This document shows, piece by piece, positions 44,855 through 53,804 of a stretch of DNA of 64,000 nt. Source of the DNA: Psychrobacter nivimaris (GTDB lineage: Bacteria > Pseudomonadota > Gammaproteobacteria > Pseudomonadales > Moraxellaceae). Each line of letters begins with the position of its first letter. Position 1 is the first letter of the stretch. Made by a program: the position numbers and the translations under genes. The notes beneath the pieces are model-generated. The model saw only the letters and a list, made by a program, of their open reading frames with translations. It did not search any database and was not told the DNA's origin. The stretch spans positions 1-64,000 of the forward strand of contig NZ_VZIZ01000022.1 in NCBI RefSeq assembly GCF_009812035.1, given 5' to 3'.

Positions 44855-45300
44855 AATGGTCTCGGTAACTATTGAGCGATGTTAATAATTTATTATATTA
44901 TAAGAATAATCTAAGGTGCGCGGCGTTAAGCTAAAATGGCTTCAACGCATTTTGCTCTTTATCATAACAGCTTGATAGCTAGGTTATAAAAATTTGTCTA
45001 AAAAAATTATTTAGATATCAAAAAGCATATTAAAAGTCTTTATGTTGCTAAAAACCCGTGCTATGATATTTTTTATGCAATAAATATTGCAAGTTTGTTG
45101 CTATCATCAAATTTCATGACGATAAGTGCGTTTGGCGAATTCGTTATGGAAACACTATGTATGTAATTCAAGAACTACATAGACGATGGTAAGTAGAGTA
45201 GTAATACTCTTAATTTTTGATTTCATAATCTTAGACCCTGTTTATATGCAATGTCGCAAAGGAAGCTAGGGCTAAGCGGACTTTTTTAGGAAGTAATATT
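44855..45300. other. 446-bp intergenic region with the cold-shock gene leader
   Basis: The left part belongs to the aroQ 5' region. An extended -10 element (TG-C-TATGAT, 45059-45067) suggests transcription from about 45074 and a leader of roughly 225 nt before the cold-shock gene, a length common for csp mRNAs. A 7-bp hairpin (CTATGTA 45155-45161 / TACATAG 45176-45182) lies within it. A thermosensitive leader is plausible but unproven. Confidence 0.5.
45059..45067 (+). promoter_or_regulatory. Candidate extended -10 promoter of the cold-shock gene
   Basis: TG-C-TATGAT matches an extended -10; the -35 region is weak. It is located about 235 bp upstream of the cold-shock ATG. Confidence 0.45.
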
Positions 45301-45516
45301 ATGTCAGCTCGTGAGCAAGGTATCGTTAAGTGGTTTAATGACTCAAAAGGCTTTGGTTTCATTCAACGTGACAGCGGAGAAGATATTTTTGTCCATTTCC
45401 GCGCGATTCAGGGTGATGGCTATCGTTCTCTAAAGGATGGCGAAAAAGTTGAGTTCAGCGTAGTAGAAGGTGACAAAGGTCTGCAAGCTGAAGAAGTCAG
45501 AAAGATAGAAGAGTAA
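45301..45516 (+). CDS. Cold-shock protein (CspA family)
   Basis: This 71-residue single cold-shock domain binds single-stranded RNA and DNA. The RNA-binding motifs are KGFGFI (RNP1, residues 16-21) and DIFVHF (RNP2, about 29-34). The start '[13 protein letters not shown]' and the [21 protein letters not shown] hairpin are typical. It may melt RNA structure at low temperature or act constitutively; the sequence alone does not tell. AGGAAG precedes the ATG by 7 nt. A very large hairpin terminator follows 60 bp downstream. Confidence 0.95.
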   Translation: MSAREQGIVKWFNDSKGFGFIQRDSGEDIFVHFRAIQGDGYRSLKDGEKVEFSVVEGDKGLQAEEVRKIEE

Positions 45517-45577
45517 TTTACTCAGGCATTAAAGCGGTTTAGTTATAATGTCTGTACAAACTACTGATATACTACTG

Positions 45578-45657
45578 AGTCAAGCCCATCTTATCTTACC
45601 TATGTTGAGTGAACTGCAGCATATTTGGTAGGATTGGATTTGGGCTTGGCTTTTTTT
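45578..45657 (+). terminator. Large composite terminator of the cold-shock gene
   Basis: AGTCAAGCCCA (45578-45588) pairs with TGGGCTTGGCT (45641-45651), followed by T7. The 52-nt loop contains partly complementary inner segments, so the hairpin may extend further. Its unusual length could also make the 3' end an sRNA-like structure. Confidence 0.75.
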
Positions 45658-45806
45658 GTGCCTATATGGCTGATGGTTTTCCGCAGACTCGATAAGGCTA
45701 CTTTTACTGATTACGGTTTAAACGCTACATTTGACACTATAAAGGTTCATTGTGAGCCTATGTATAATTAATAAAATACGAGCAATTCATTTAAAAGGAT
45801 ATTTTT

Positions 45807-46961
45807 TTGAGCAATTTTACAACGTTTACTGATTTGCCACTTTCAACAGCGACCCTGCGTGCAGTAAGTGATCTAGGCTTTACTGAATTGACGCCGATTC
45901 AAGCAAAGATACTACCGCATACATTGGCACATCAAGATGCTATTGGACAGGCACAAACGGGCACAGGGAAAACAGCAACTTTTCTACTGACTATTATGGA
46001 AGCCTTGCTTAAGCGTCCATTTACTAATGACGAAGAGCGCTATCTTGGTGAGCCGCGCGCTGTGGTCATGGCGCCAACTCGCGAATTGGCTCAGCAAATA
46101 TTTGATGACTGCATTGCATTAACCAAATATACCTCGCTACATAGCGTCTGTATTATGGGCGGTACTAATTATGAAACTCAGCAGCACGAGCTTGAACGTC
46201 AATACGTTGATATCTTGGTAGCGACGCCTGGCCGTCTAATTGACCTTGCTAATAAAGGCATGGTGTATCTAGATAGAGTAGAGGTATTGGTACTTGATGA
46301 AGCAGATCGCATGTTAGATATGGGATTCATTCCTGATATCAAGCGCCTAGTTGGTCGAATGCCTGCCAATACGGATCGTCAAAGCTTGCTGTTTTCTGCA
46401 ACCTTTAACCAAGATGTGATGAATTTAGCCTATCGTTGGTTACATGAGCCTCAGTTTGTTGAAATTGAGCCTGAACACAAGACCAGCGAGTTAGTAGATC
46501 AGCATTTTTATTTGCTGACAGAAGATCAAAAACTGGACGCCTTGCAGCGTATTATCAGTGATGAAGCAGTAGAGAAAGTCATCGTCTTTGCCAATCGCAA
46601 AGATCAAGTAAAGCGTCTATATCACAAACTGCGTCAAGCGCATAATATCGTGATGCTCTCGGGCGATGTCATTCAGCAAAAACGTGAGAAATACTTACAG
46701 CGCTTTAAAGATGGTCACGCGTCTATCTTGGTGGCGACAGATGTAGCAGGGCGCGGTATCCATGTCGATGATATCAGTCATGTGGTTAACTTTACTTTGC
46801 CTGATCAGCCAGATGATTATGTGCATCGCATTGGACGTACGGGCCGTGCGGGCCAGACAGGTATTAGTATCAGCTTTGTGAGTGAGGATGATGCTTTTAA
46901 TATACCGGCATTAGAGAAGCATTTAGAAACCAAGTTTACGCTTGAGCAATGGCAGGAATAA
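45807..46961 (+). CDS. rhlB: DEAD-box ATP-dependent RNA helicase (RhlB-like)
   Basis: This RNA helicase probably assists RNA decay. Motifs are in order: Q-motif 'LTPIQAKILP', I AQTGTGKT (49-56), Ia PTRELAQQ, Ib TPGR, II DEAD (164-167), III SAT, IV 'VIVFANRK', V 'VATDVAGRGIHVDD', VI HRIGRTGRAG. Its 384 residues and the lack of an Arg/Gly-rich tail resemble the short RhlB of Acinetobacter or Pseudomonas. It starts at TTG 45807, 7 nt after AAAAGGA (45793-45799); the conserved N-terminus begins there. It lies next to the cold-shock gene, which fits a shared role in RNA unwinding, though a terminator separates them. Confidence 0.9.
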   Translation: MSNFTTFTDLPLSTATLRAVSDLGFTELTPIQAKILPHTLAHQDAIGQAQTGTGKTATFLLTIMEALLKRPFTNDEERYLGEPRAVVMAPTRELAQQIFDDCIALTKYTSLHSVCIMGGTNYETQQHELERQYVDILVATPGRLIDLANKGMVYLDRVEVLVLDEADRMLDMGFIPDIKRLVGRMPANTDRQSLLFSATFNQDVMNLAYRWLHEPQFVEIEPEHKTSELVDQHFYLLTEDQKLDALQRIISDEAVEKVIVFANRKDQVKRLYHKLRQAHNIVMLSGDVIQQKREKYLQRFKDGHASILVATDVAGRGIHVDDISHVVNFTLPDQPDDYVHRIGRTGRAGQTGISISFVSEDDAFNIPALEKHLETKFTLEQWQE

Positions 46962-46991
46962 TTGCTATAAACTGAGCATTATTCAAAAAAT

Positions 46992-47031
46992 AAAAGCCCT
47001 CAATATCGAAAATGGTATTGAGGGCTTTTTT
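46992..47031. terminator. Bidirectional rho-independent terminator
   Basis: AAAAGCCCTCAATA (46992-47005) pairs with TATTGAGGGCTTTT (47016-47029), flanked by A and T runs. It serves the helicase gene and the leftward TauE-like gene. Confidence 0.93.
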
Positions 47032-47068
47032 ATATGCTAAGTGTTAATAGTATCTGTTACCGATAACT

Positions 47069-47956
47069 TTATTGAGCGTGTTCCATCATTTCAGTATGCT
47101 CATGGTGATTCATGTCCACTGATTCATCACTCATGTCATTCATACTATGATCCATATCCTGCATGTTGTGATCCATGTCTGCTGCCATATCCGTATCATG
47201 ATTCATTTGGCTCATGTCGTGAGAGTCCATATCAGACATCATAGCAGTGTGGCTACCATGATTCATCTCACCATGGCCGCCATGCATATTTGCCATGACC
47301 ATCGGCACGACTGCTACTGCCAACCCTGATATGACCATAACCGCACCATTTAACTGCCTTAAGCGAAAACGTCCGATCTTATCACGTAGCCAACCGACCG
47401 TTTCGTGCGTCGCAACCAACATCGGTATGGTTCCTAGACCAAAGACAAACATCAACGCAGCACCGCTTAATGGATTATGAGCAACGACCGCAATTAGTAG
47501 AGCGCCATATACCAAACCACAAGGCAAAAAGCCCCAAAGCAACCCTGCTGTTAATGCGCGCGGAAAAGTATTAAGTGGAAATACCTTTTGACGCAATGGG
47601 CTAAGATACTGCCAAAAGCGCATACCAAAACGTTCAAGCTTAGTCAAAAACGGCGCACCAAGCATCGTCACACCGACGAATACCAGTACCAATCCTAATA
47701 AAATACGCGGTGTACTATTACCCATCATCAATGGCTTTAATACGGTAATACCGATTAGCCCTGCAATTAAACCCAATAATGCGTAACTCGTTAAACGCCC
47801 AAAATGATACGTGGCCACCAAAGCACGACGTTTGGCGGGGCTGACATCTTTCATAGACAGACCAAATGCGGTCACAAGACCGCCACACATGCCTAAACAA
47901 TGCGGTGAACCAAAGAATCCCATTAGTAATGCCGCCACAAGTAAAGCGATGGTCAT
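47069..47956 (-). CDS. TauE/SafE-type (DsbD-like) membrane protein with Met/His-rich tail
   Basis: This 295-residue protein has about six transmembrane helices and the N-terminal metal-type motif H19-C20-x-G-x-C24-GG. It belongs to the sulfite-exporter TauE/SafE family subset encoded beside cytochrome cbb3 assembly genes. 'LLWGFLPCGLVYGALL' in the middle contains the second conserved Pro-Cys. From about residue 221 to the end (75 residues) the protein is a tail with 17 Met and 12 His plus many Asp and Asn, resembling copper-binding Met/His motifs (MxxM, HxxMxH). Copper handling for oxidase maturation is the likely role by inference. AGGAG lies 8 nt before the ATG. ccoS is just upstream. Confidence 0.88.
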   Translation of the reverse strand: MTIALLVAALLMGFFGSPHCLGMCGGLVTAFGLSMKDVSPAKRRALVATYHFGRLTSYALLGLIAGLIGITVLKPLMMGNSTPRILLGLVLVFVGVTMLGAPFLTKLERFGMRFWQYLSPLRQKVFPLNTFPRALTAGLLWGFLPCGLVYGALLIAVVAHNPLSGAALMFVFGLGTIPMLVATHETVGWLRDKIGRFRLRQLNGAVMVISGLAVAVVPMVMANMHGGHGEMNHGSHTAMMSDMDSHDMSQMNHDTDMAADMDHNMQDMDHSMNDMSDESVDMNHHEHTEMMEHAQ

Positions 47957-48053
47957 GAATGCGTCTCCTAAGAATAGTAAAGGGCGAACTTGCTAGTGCT
48001 GAATTATTTAATAAAACGGCACCAATAAATTACGCATTTATAAGGCAGATAAA

Positions 48054-48314
48054 TTAGATTTCTGAATCTTTATTTATCTCAGAATGATCGTTATTTCCAT
48101 CAATTGCGGCTGTTTTATCTTGCTGCTGGGTAGGTGCTGAGCGTTCATGAGCCTGCATAGTTTGGCGGCGTTCTTGACGGTCATCCAATATAATACGCTG
48201 TGATGCATTGTCCAGATCTTCGAATTGATTTGACTTGACCGCATAACGCACTGCCCAAATAGCAACCACAAACAGCATAAGACTTAATGGTATTAATAAA
48301 AATATACTGAGCAT
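48054..48314 (-). CDS. ccoS: cbb3-type cytochrome oxidase assembly protein CcoS
   Basis: CcoS is needed for cofactor insertion into cbb3 oxidase. The 86-residue protein begins with a single membrane helix (LLIPLSLMLFVVAIWAVRYAV, residues 6-26) followed by the conserved SNQFEDLDNASQRIILDD (28-45), which is the CcoS core. The C-terminal 40 residues are a polar Gln/Asp-rich extension beyond the usual 50-60 residues. The TauE-like gene follows after 97 bp. The oxidase structural genes and ccoI are not in this window, so the maturation genes are split from them. Confidence 0.9.
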   Translation of the reverse strand: MLSIFLLIPLSLMLFVVAIWAVRYAVKSNQFEDLDNASQRIILDDRQERRQTMQAHERSAPTQQQDKTAAIDGNNDHSEINKDSEI

Positions 48315-48429
48315 GGCAAATCTCTTAAATAGCAGTGTCTCTTATTATTATACACCCATCACAAATGTAGTGGATGACTGGTAGCATTTAGAATGCGTCT
48401 CTCAATAGTATCGTATATATCTTTAACGT

Positions 48430-49248
48430 TTATTCGTCAGAGTCTTTTGCAGCATTGCCTCTTGGGGTCAATAGCTGCTGCGAAGTCACATCATTGGCAT
48501 GGCGGCAGTCCATTTGTGGACGTATCACATCGCGCAGGTAGGCTGCGACCTCATAGACAGCGCGCCGTGAGTGACTTAAGTTGTGCGCAGGCTTCATCCA
48601 GTCTCGTCTAACTGGCAATGGCGCAGGAAGTGGTGTGCTATTGATACCATTTAAGGCAAACTGTCTGCGTGCACGTGCCATATGATAGCTATCAGTAATC
48701 AGATATACATGGCGTAGCGGAATGCGTTTGGCTGTAAAACGGGCGTTTTCACATGTATTCATGCTGGCATTTTCACTTATCAGTCCGTCGATACCGTGTT
48801 CCATCAACCATTGACCGAGCCATGGAGCTTCAGCACCACTCAGTACAATCGGTAGGGGTAAGTCATGGTAAGCACCTGCAGCGGTACGGGCACGATTGAG
48901 ACTATAGCGGTTTAGGATAATTTGGTTGTTGTGGTCATTGGTCAGACCGCCGCCTAGGACTACATAAGCGGTAGGCGGTGAGCTCATGGCAGCAGCAGGC
49001 ATATCAGGTAGCGGCAATAGAGAAAAGATATAAACGATTGCTTGCGAAAATAGCGGGGTAAATAGGCTAATAATCACTAAAATGACGGACGTAGAGCCCA
49101 GTATAAAAGTAATATTGATAATGCGAAAAAGCGTCACCATGCGTTCAGAAAACCGCAAGTAATATCGCCATAATCGTTTAGATAATAGCCGCTTAGACCA
49201 TGATTTTTTAGGCCACATGCTCAGCATATCCAATTGAGCCATCAGCAT
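48430..49248 (-). CDS. YdcF family protein (DUF218/ElyC-SanA type)
   Basis: The 272-residue protein has one or two membrane segments (about residues 37-75) followed by a DUF218 domain: 'AYVVLGGGLTNDHNNQI', 'ADTIVLSGAE'-like 'LPIVLSGAEAPWLG', 'SENASMNTCENARFTAKRI' and 'VYLITDSYHMARARRQFALNGI'. ElyC and SanA relatives affect envelope integrity. The start overlaps the end of murB by 41 bp; a start at 49218 (MWPKKSW) would reduce the overlap. Coupling with murB supports an envelope role. The biochemical activity is not known. Confidence 0.85.
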   Translation of the reverse strand: MLMAQLDMLSMWPKKSWSKRLLSKRLWRYYLRFSERMVTLFRIINITFILGSTSVILVIISLFTPLFSQAIVYIFSLLPLPDMPAAAMSSPPTAYVVLGGGLTNDHNNQIILNRYSLNRARTAAGAYHDLPLPIVLSGAEAPWLGQWLMEHGIDGLISENASMNTCENARFTAKRIPLRHVYLITDSYHMARARRQFALNGINSTPLPAPLPVRRDWMKPAHNLSHSRRAVYEVAAYLRDVIRPQMDCRHANDVTSQQLLTPRGNAAKDSDE

Positions 49249-50365
49249 TTACCCAGACTGGCTCACGTGACAATTGAATGGCAAATTTTTCATAGACAGT
49301 AGCAGCGATATATTTCTGCGCTATAGCTACATCCTCTTGCGTGGCTTGCTGAGGCGTATGGTTGGTCAGTACTAGTGCTTGCTGCTTATGCGTAAAAATA
49401 GGTGCAATGCCGCCGCCTTTTAACCCTGCTTGCTCAATGAGCCAACCTGCAGCAACCTTCACCATTGCATCAGGCATCGCATAACCAACGATAGCTGGAT
49501 AAGTTGTTTGCAGCGCTGTGAACTGCTCCTGAGCGATAATAGGGTTTTGAAAAAAACTGCCACAATTAGGTAGCTGTTTTGGGTCTGGCAGTTTTTGTTG
49601 TCTAATATCTATAATGGCTTGCATAACATCATGAGGCATCGCTTGCTCGCGCCCTTGTTGCTCCGCATAGCGCTGCGCCACAGTCTGTACATCGCCATAA
49701 CTGGCTAGAATATTGGCAGGATCAGTATGTAATCTGAAACCCACACGACTAATAAGCCATGTGTTTGGTGTGCGTTTAAAGATACTGTCACGATAGCCAA
49801 ATTGACAATCGGCAGCTGATAAATGGTGCCAAGTTTGTGTCGGCAAATGATAGGCGCGTACATACTGTAAGCGGTCTTCTAATTGTACGCCGTATGCACC
49901 GATATTTTGTATGGGTGCTGCGCCCGTCAGGCCCGGTATTAGTGCAAGGTTTTCCAATCCATACCAACCTTGATTGACCGTATGTACGACCAAATCATGC
50001 CAGTTCTCACCAGCCATTACCTCGATATCAACATAATTGTCGGTTTGATTGGTCAGATGAATACCACGCATCTTTGGCTGCAATACTATAGCCTTCAACG
50101 CGGCAGGCAATAAAACATTGCTACCGCCAGACAGTACAAACAGTGGTAGCTTGTCTGCTGTATCCTCTATATAAGCTGCCATAAAATCATCAAGCTGCGC
50201 TTCATTCTCTAATGTCACTACAGAGTCAGCAACACAAGCCAATGCCATAGTATTATCATGTGACAAATCGATTGAATCATTAACTACGGCAGTCGCTGAA
50301 ACATTCGAAACATCAGAGCTGATGGTAGACTGAGTACTGTGGTCAAGGCGTGAAGCTTGGGTCAT
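49208..50365 (-). CDS. murB: UDP-N-acetylenolpyruvoylglucosamine reductase
   Basis: MurB is an FAD enzyme that reduces enolpyruvyl-UDP-GlcNAc to UDP-MurNAc in peptidoglycan synthesis. FAD-binding pieces are 'PLFVLSGGSNVLL' and 'GLENLALIPGLTGAAPIQNIGAYG'. The catalytic serine region is 'NCGSFFQNPI', and the C-terminus has 'GWLIEQAGLKGGGIAPIFTHKQQALVL', as in type I MurB. Its 385 residues exceed E. coli MurB (342) by an N-terminal Ser/Thr/Asp-rich stretch of about 40 residues. A later start at the Met of 'NTMALACVA' is possible. It overlaps the YdcF-type gene downstream. Confidence 0.94.
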   Translation of the reverse strand: MTQASRLDHSTQSTISSDVSNVSATAVVNDSIDLSHDNTMALACVADSVVTLENEAQLDDFMAAYIEDTADKLPLFVLSGGSNVLLPAALKAIVLQPKMRGIHLTNQTDNYVDIEVMAGENWHDLVVHTVNQGWYGLENLALIPGLTGAAPIQNIGAYGVQLEDRLQYVRAYHLPTQTWHHLSAADCQFGYRDSIFKRTPNTWLISRVGFRLHTDPANILASYGDVQTVAQRYAEQQGREQAMPHDVMQAIIDIRQQKLPDPKQLPNCGSFFQNPIIAQEQFTALQTTYPAIVGYAMPDAMVKVAAGWLIEQAGLKGGGIAPIFTHKQQALVLTNHTPQQATQEDVAIAQKYIAATVYEKFAIQLSREPVWVNADGSIGYAEHVA

Positions 50366-50563
50366 AACATAGCCTATGTGGCAAAAGGATAATAAATGAT
50401 AAGGTAGTTATAGTTGTTTCAATTTAAAAGAGATACAAAGCAACTGAGTGCAGACGTAACTGTGATACTTCAAGCGAGGTTAACGCTGTAGCTCTTTTAT
50501 AGAAGATTAACCTTATTATAGAGGATACCGGATGCAAGAGTAGCAGAAATATAGACAGTATGG

Positions 50564-51064
50564 CTAGCAGGCTTTCCAGCTTTCTATCCAAGCTTGGGCG
50601 CTTGATTCGATACGCTCGATCACTTCTTCAAAATCATCGTTATTGCCCTTATAGGGATCTGGCACATCACTGCCGCAATAGGTAGGGTCTTCTTCACTGA
50701 ACAGTGCTAGTGTTGCCAAATTATCCTCTGACTTTGCTGTAATGCTGTCTTTAATAGCTTGTAGATCAGCTAAATTCTGTGAATCCATGGCTAAGATTAA
50801 ATCAAAATCATGAAAATCACTGGTACTGACTTGACGAGCGACCAGCTTATTAATTTTATAGCCGTGTGACTTAGCATGACGTTGTGAGCGAGCATCAGGC
50901 GCACTGCCAACGTGCCAATCACTGGTGCCTGCTGAGTCTACTTTTATAGATAGTCCAGCAATCGCTGCTTGCTGACGAAAAACTTCTTCAGCAGTAGGGG
51001 AGCGGCAGATATTTCCCAAACATACCAATAATACAGACGAGGGAGTACAGGCTTTCATCAGCAT
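50564..51064 (-). CDS. Low-molecular-weight protein-tyrosine phosphatase
   Basis: The P-loop C-x5-R is at Cys15-Arg21 (VCLGNICRSPTAE), with the general acid Asp in DVPDPYKG near residue 136 and 'DSAGTSDWHVG' between them. At 166 residues it is the standard cysteine-dependent phosphatase size. No tyrosine kinase or capsule gene is adjacent, so it resembles a housekeeping LMW-PTP rather than Wzb. The second Met (residue 3) may be the actual start. Confidence 0.92.
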   Translation of the reverse strand: MLMKACTPSSVLLVCLGNICRSPTAEEVFRQQAAIAGLSIKVDSAGTSDWHVGSAPDARSQRHAKSHGYKINKLVARQVSTSDFHDFDLILAMDSQNLADLQAIKDSITAKSEDNLATLALFSEEDPTYCGSDVPDPYKGNNDDFEEVIERIESSAQAWIESWKAC

Positions 51065-51225
51065 AATATGACCTTCTATAACAAAAAAAACATGCTATAA
51101 GAGACCAGCATTGTTAATGCGGCTTTTATTAGCATGCAATCGATTGAATCAGCTGCTAGCGTAACGCTTAATGCTTGGAATGGCAAGGATAGAGACTAAA
51201 CAATAGCGTCATTTAACAATGGAAA

Positions 51226-51250
51226 TTTGGCCATATGATGCATGGCCAAA
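51226..51250 (-). terminator. Possible terminator of hslR
   Basis: TTTGGCCAT (51226-51234) and ATGGCCAAA (51242-51250) form a perfect 9-bp stem just downstream of hslR. The T-run after it on the minus strand is short (AAATTT), so termination is uncertain. Confidence 0.5.
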
Positions 51251-51271
51251 AGGTGAGATAGTGAAACGGTT

Positions 51272-51709
51272 TTAATCTTGATTACTTTTAAAACGCTGTA
51301 GATCGCGTCGCTCTTTTTTGTTGGGTTTGTTGTCAGGACGAGCAAGGTTGGCTAGTTTGCGCTGTTCGGCATAGTAAGCACGGCGCGTCTCGCTTTCTTT
51401 GGTCTCTGAATATAGTACCTCAGCGGCGGTCGCATTGCCACGCTGTGCAGATAGCGCCTCAACAACGACAGTCTTTTCAGTCATAGCGGTCGCTGAGCCT
51501 TGACGAATGGTTAGCTCATCTCCGACTGAAATCTCTTTACTGGTTTTTACCCGGCTACCAGCATAGTGCACGCGTCCACTTTCAATCGCTTGTTTGGCTA
51601 GGGTGCGTGTACGATAAAACCTAGCTGCCCAAAGCCATTTATCGAGACGGATTTTCACCAAACCTTGGTTATTATCATCAGCATTAGCATTTTTCTTCAT
51701 AAGAGTCAC
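51272..51709 (-). CDS. hslR: S4-domain RNA-binding protein (heat shock protein 15 family)
   Basis: Hsp15 binds free 50S subunits carrying a nascent chain and helps recycle them. The S4 domain is at about residues 18-65: 'RLDKWLWAARFYRTRTLAKQAIESGRVHYAG' and 'VKTSKEISVGDELTI'. The basic C-terminal tail ('NKKERRDLQRFKSN') agrees with HslR. Length 145 compares with 133 in E. coli. The first Met or Met4 could be the start. Confidence 0.9.
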   Translation of the reverse strand: MTLMKKNANADDNNQGLVKIRLDKWLWAARFYRTRTLAKQAIESGRVHYAGSRVKTSKEISVGDELTIRQGSATAMTEKTVVVEALSAQRGNATAAEVLYSETKESETRRAYYAEQRKLANLARPDNKPNKKERRDLQRFKSNQD

Positions 51710-51880
51710 TCTGCATTCGTTTTTATATTAAATCATAGTTTTATATAAATAATATTAGGGCAACTTTACTATTTGCAAATGTATTTTTGTGATTGTAGTG
51801 CTTAGGACGTGTTCCCAGTTCAAACGTTTATCACCATTTTTAAAATAGGGACATTCCCTAGTATCGGGTTATATGATGCA

Positions 51881-51912
51881 AAAAGCGGCTAATCATAAGA
51901 GAAGCCGCTTTT
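51881..51912 (-). terminator. Rho-independent terminator of ilvA
   Basis: AAAAGCGGCT (51881-51890) pairs with AGCCGCTTTT (51903-51912), with a 12-nt loop, followed on the minus strand by T-rich sequence. Confidence 0.9.
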
Positions 51913-51944
51913 GTTATTCATCTTAGGAACATACTCTTAAGAGG

Positions 51945-53498
51945 TTATCTTAAAAACAACTGATAGCCAATGTTGTCATTGACCGTGGCACAGTCATAAC
52001 CAATATCTAAAAGCGCGTCTTGTAGCTGACGAGAGTTACCTTCAGAGGCTTGCAGGCCAACCAGCACACGACCTTCAGCAGCACCATGGTTGCGGTAATG
52101 GAATAAAGTAATATTGAAGTCATCACCCAATTTTTCTAAGAACGTTAGCAATGCGCCTGGACGTTCTGGGAATACTACTTGTAGCAATTGTTCGTTTTCG
52201 ACATGAGCATGACCACCAATCAAATGACGAATATGTGATTTGGCGATATCATCATCAGTCAGGTCGTGAGCAGTGTAGCCATCGTCTGACAATTGGTTAC
52301 TGATGGTTTGACGCTCTTTTTCGCCTTCTTTTAAAGCGATACCTACGAAGATTGAGGCAGGCTCCATTGAGTCTGGTGACTTTTTGCTGTCAGCACGGTA
52401 GTTAAACTCTGTGATGTTACGGCCATGTAGACTGCGACAGAAGTTCAAAAAAGCGCCTGTTTGTTCAGGAATAGTAACCCCAAAGATGGCTTCTTTTTTC
52501 TCACCGATTTCGGTACGCTCAGCGATATAACGCAGGCGGTCAAAATTCATATTGGCACCGCAAATGATACCGACGCAGTTTTTATCTTGAATATTATTGG
52601 CTTCGATATATTTTTTCATACCAGCGACTGACAACGCGCCAGCAGGCTCAACGATACTGCGATTCTCTTCAAAGATATCTTTGACAGCCGCACACACTTC
52701 ATCATTGGTACAAGTGATCACTTCAGGCTCAACGATAGGGCCTGAGTTATCGCTTTTTTGCGTACGGACGACATCAAAAGGCAATTCACCAATCTGCGCG
52801 ACTGCCACCCCATCGACGAACAATCCTACTTGCTCAAGTTTGACACGTTCACCTGTTTCAAGTGCTGCTTTTAGACAAGCTGACTGCTCGGCTTCTACCG
52901 CAATCACTTTGACATGTGGTGCCACTTCACCTAAAAATGCGGCCACACCTGAAATCAGACCACCACCACCAACGGCAACGAATACATAGTCCATATTACG
53001 CCACTGCTGGGTCAGCTCAAGACCGATGGTGCCTTGTCCTGCGATGACCAGTTCATCGTCATAAGGTGGAATAAAGGTCAGTCCTTCGCGTTCAGCACGA
53101 TCGATCGCATAACGGTTTGCTTGATCAAAACTATCTCCGTGTAGATCTACATTGCCACCAAGTGCTCTTACTGCATCCACTTTGATGTCGGGAGTCGTGG
53201 TTGGCATGACGATGATGTTATTTAGTGATAGTTTGCGTGCAGAGTAAGCCACGCCTTGCGCATGATTACCTGCTGACGCACAGATGACGCCGCGCGCTTT
53301 TTGCTCATCGCTCAACTGACTGATACGGTTATAGGCACCGCGCAATTTAAATGATTTGACCGGTTGTAAGTCTTCACGCTTAAATCGAATGTCATTGGCA
53401 AAACGTTGGGTCAGCTTGGGCGCCGTTTCAAGTGGTGTTTGAATAGCAACGTCATAGACGGTGGCTTGTAAGATGGCTCGTACCCAGTGTGACAGCAT
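51945..53498 (-). CDS. ilvA: Threonine ammonia-lyase, biosynthetic
   Basis: The enzyme converts threonine to 2-oxobutanoate, the first committed step to isoleucine. The PLP lysine is Lys51 in VKSFKLRGAYN, and the phosphate-binding glycine loop is 'VAVGGGGLISG'. Two ACT-like regulatory domains lie at the C-terminus ('IFGVTIPEQTGAFLNFCRSLHG' and 'LLQVVFPERPGALLTFLEKLG'), typical of the isoleucine-inhibited form. Length 517 equals E. coli IlvA (514). It stands alone with its own terminator; other ilv genes are not nearby and no branched-chain attenuator was recognised. Confidence 0.96.
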   Translation of the reverse strand: MLSHWVRAILQATVYDVAIQTPLETAPKLTQRFANDIRFKREDLQPVKSFKLRGAYNRISQLSDEQKARGVICASAGNHAQGVAYSARKLSLNNIIVMPTTTPDIKVDAVRALGGNVDLHGDSFDQANRYAIDRAEREGLTFIPPYDDELVIAGQGTIGLELTQQWRNMDYVFVAVGGGGLISGVAAFLGEVAPHVKVIAVEAEQSACLKAALETGERVKLEQVGLFVDGVAVAQIGELPFDVVRTQKSDNSGPIVEPEVITCTNDEVCAAVKDIFEENRSIVEPAGALSVAGMKKYIEANNIQDKNCVGIICGANMNFDRLRYIAERTEIGEKKEAIFGVTIPEQTGAFLNFCRSLHGRNITEFNYRADSKKSPDSMEPASIFVGIALKEGEKERQTISNQLSDDGYTAHDLTDDDIAKSHIRHLIGGHAHVENEQLLQVVFPERPGALLTFLEKLGDDFNITLFHYRNHGAAEGRVLVGLQASEGNSRQLQDALLDIGYDCATVNDNIGYQLFLR

Positions 53499-53804
53499 AG
53501 TAATCCCTAAACAGAGTGAATATAAAAAGTGTAGATGAATATAAAAACGAAATAGATTAGCCTATGCCGATTTTTAGTATCTTGCAAGACTCAATTGCAG
53601 TTTTCTTGGGATTTCGTGCTTGAATTTACATGAAGTGCAGGTATTTGCCGAAGTTAAGCCTTAGCTACGTACTATAAGACTCACAAATTAGCGTCATGAT
53701 GCGCTAACATCCATTAATATCATCGGTTATAATAGCCGCGCATTTTAACTCTTTTAGCCTTTTACTTTTTTTAAGACCATACGTTTATTTTCCAAGGATT
53801 TATG
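53499..53804. other. 306-bp divergent intergenic region ilvA/rpiA
   Basis: It contains a TATAAT at 53728-53733 with a weak -35 (TAACAT, 17-bp spacer) as the likely rpiA promoter. AAGGA at 53794-53798 is the rpiA ribosome-binding site. No leader peptide for ilvA was seen. Confidence 0.45.

Noticed and set aside
47041-47329. Rightward His-rich frames over the TauE-like gene tail
   Set aside because: They are antisense readings of the Met/His/Asp-rich codons of the real leftward gene.
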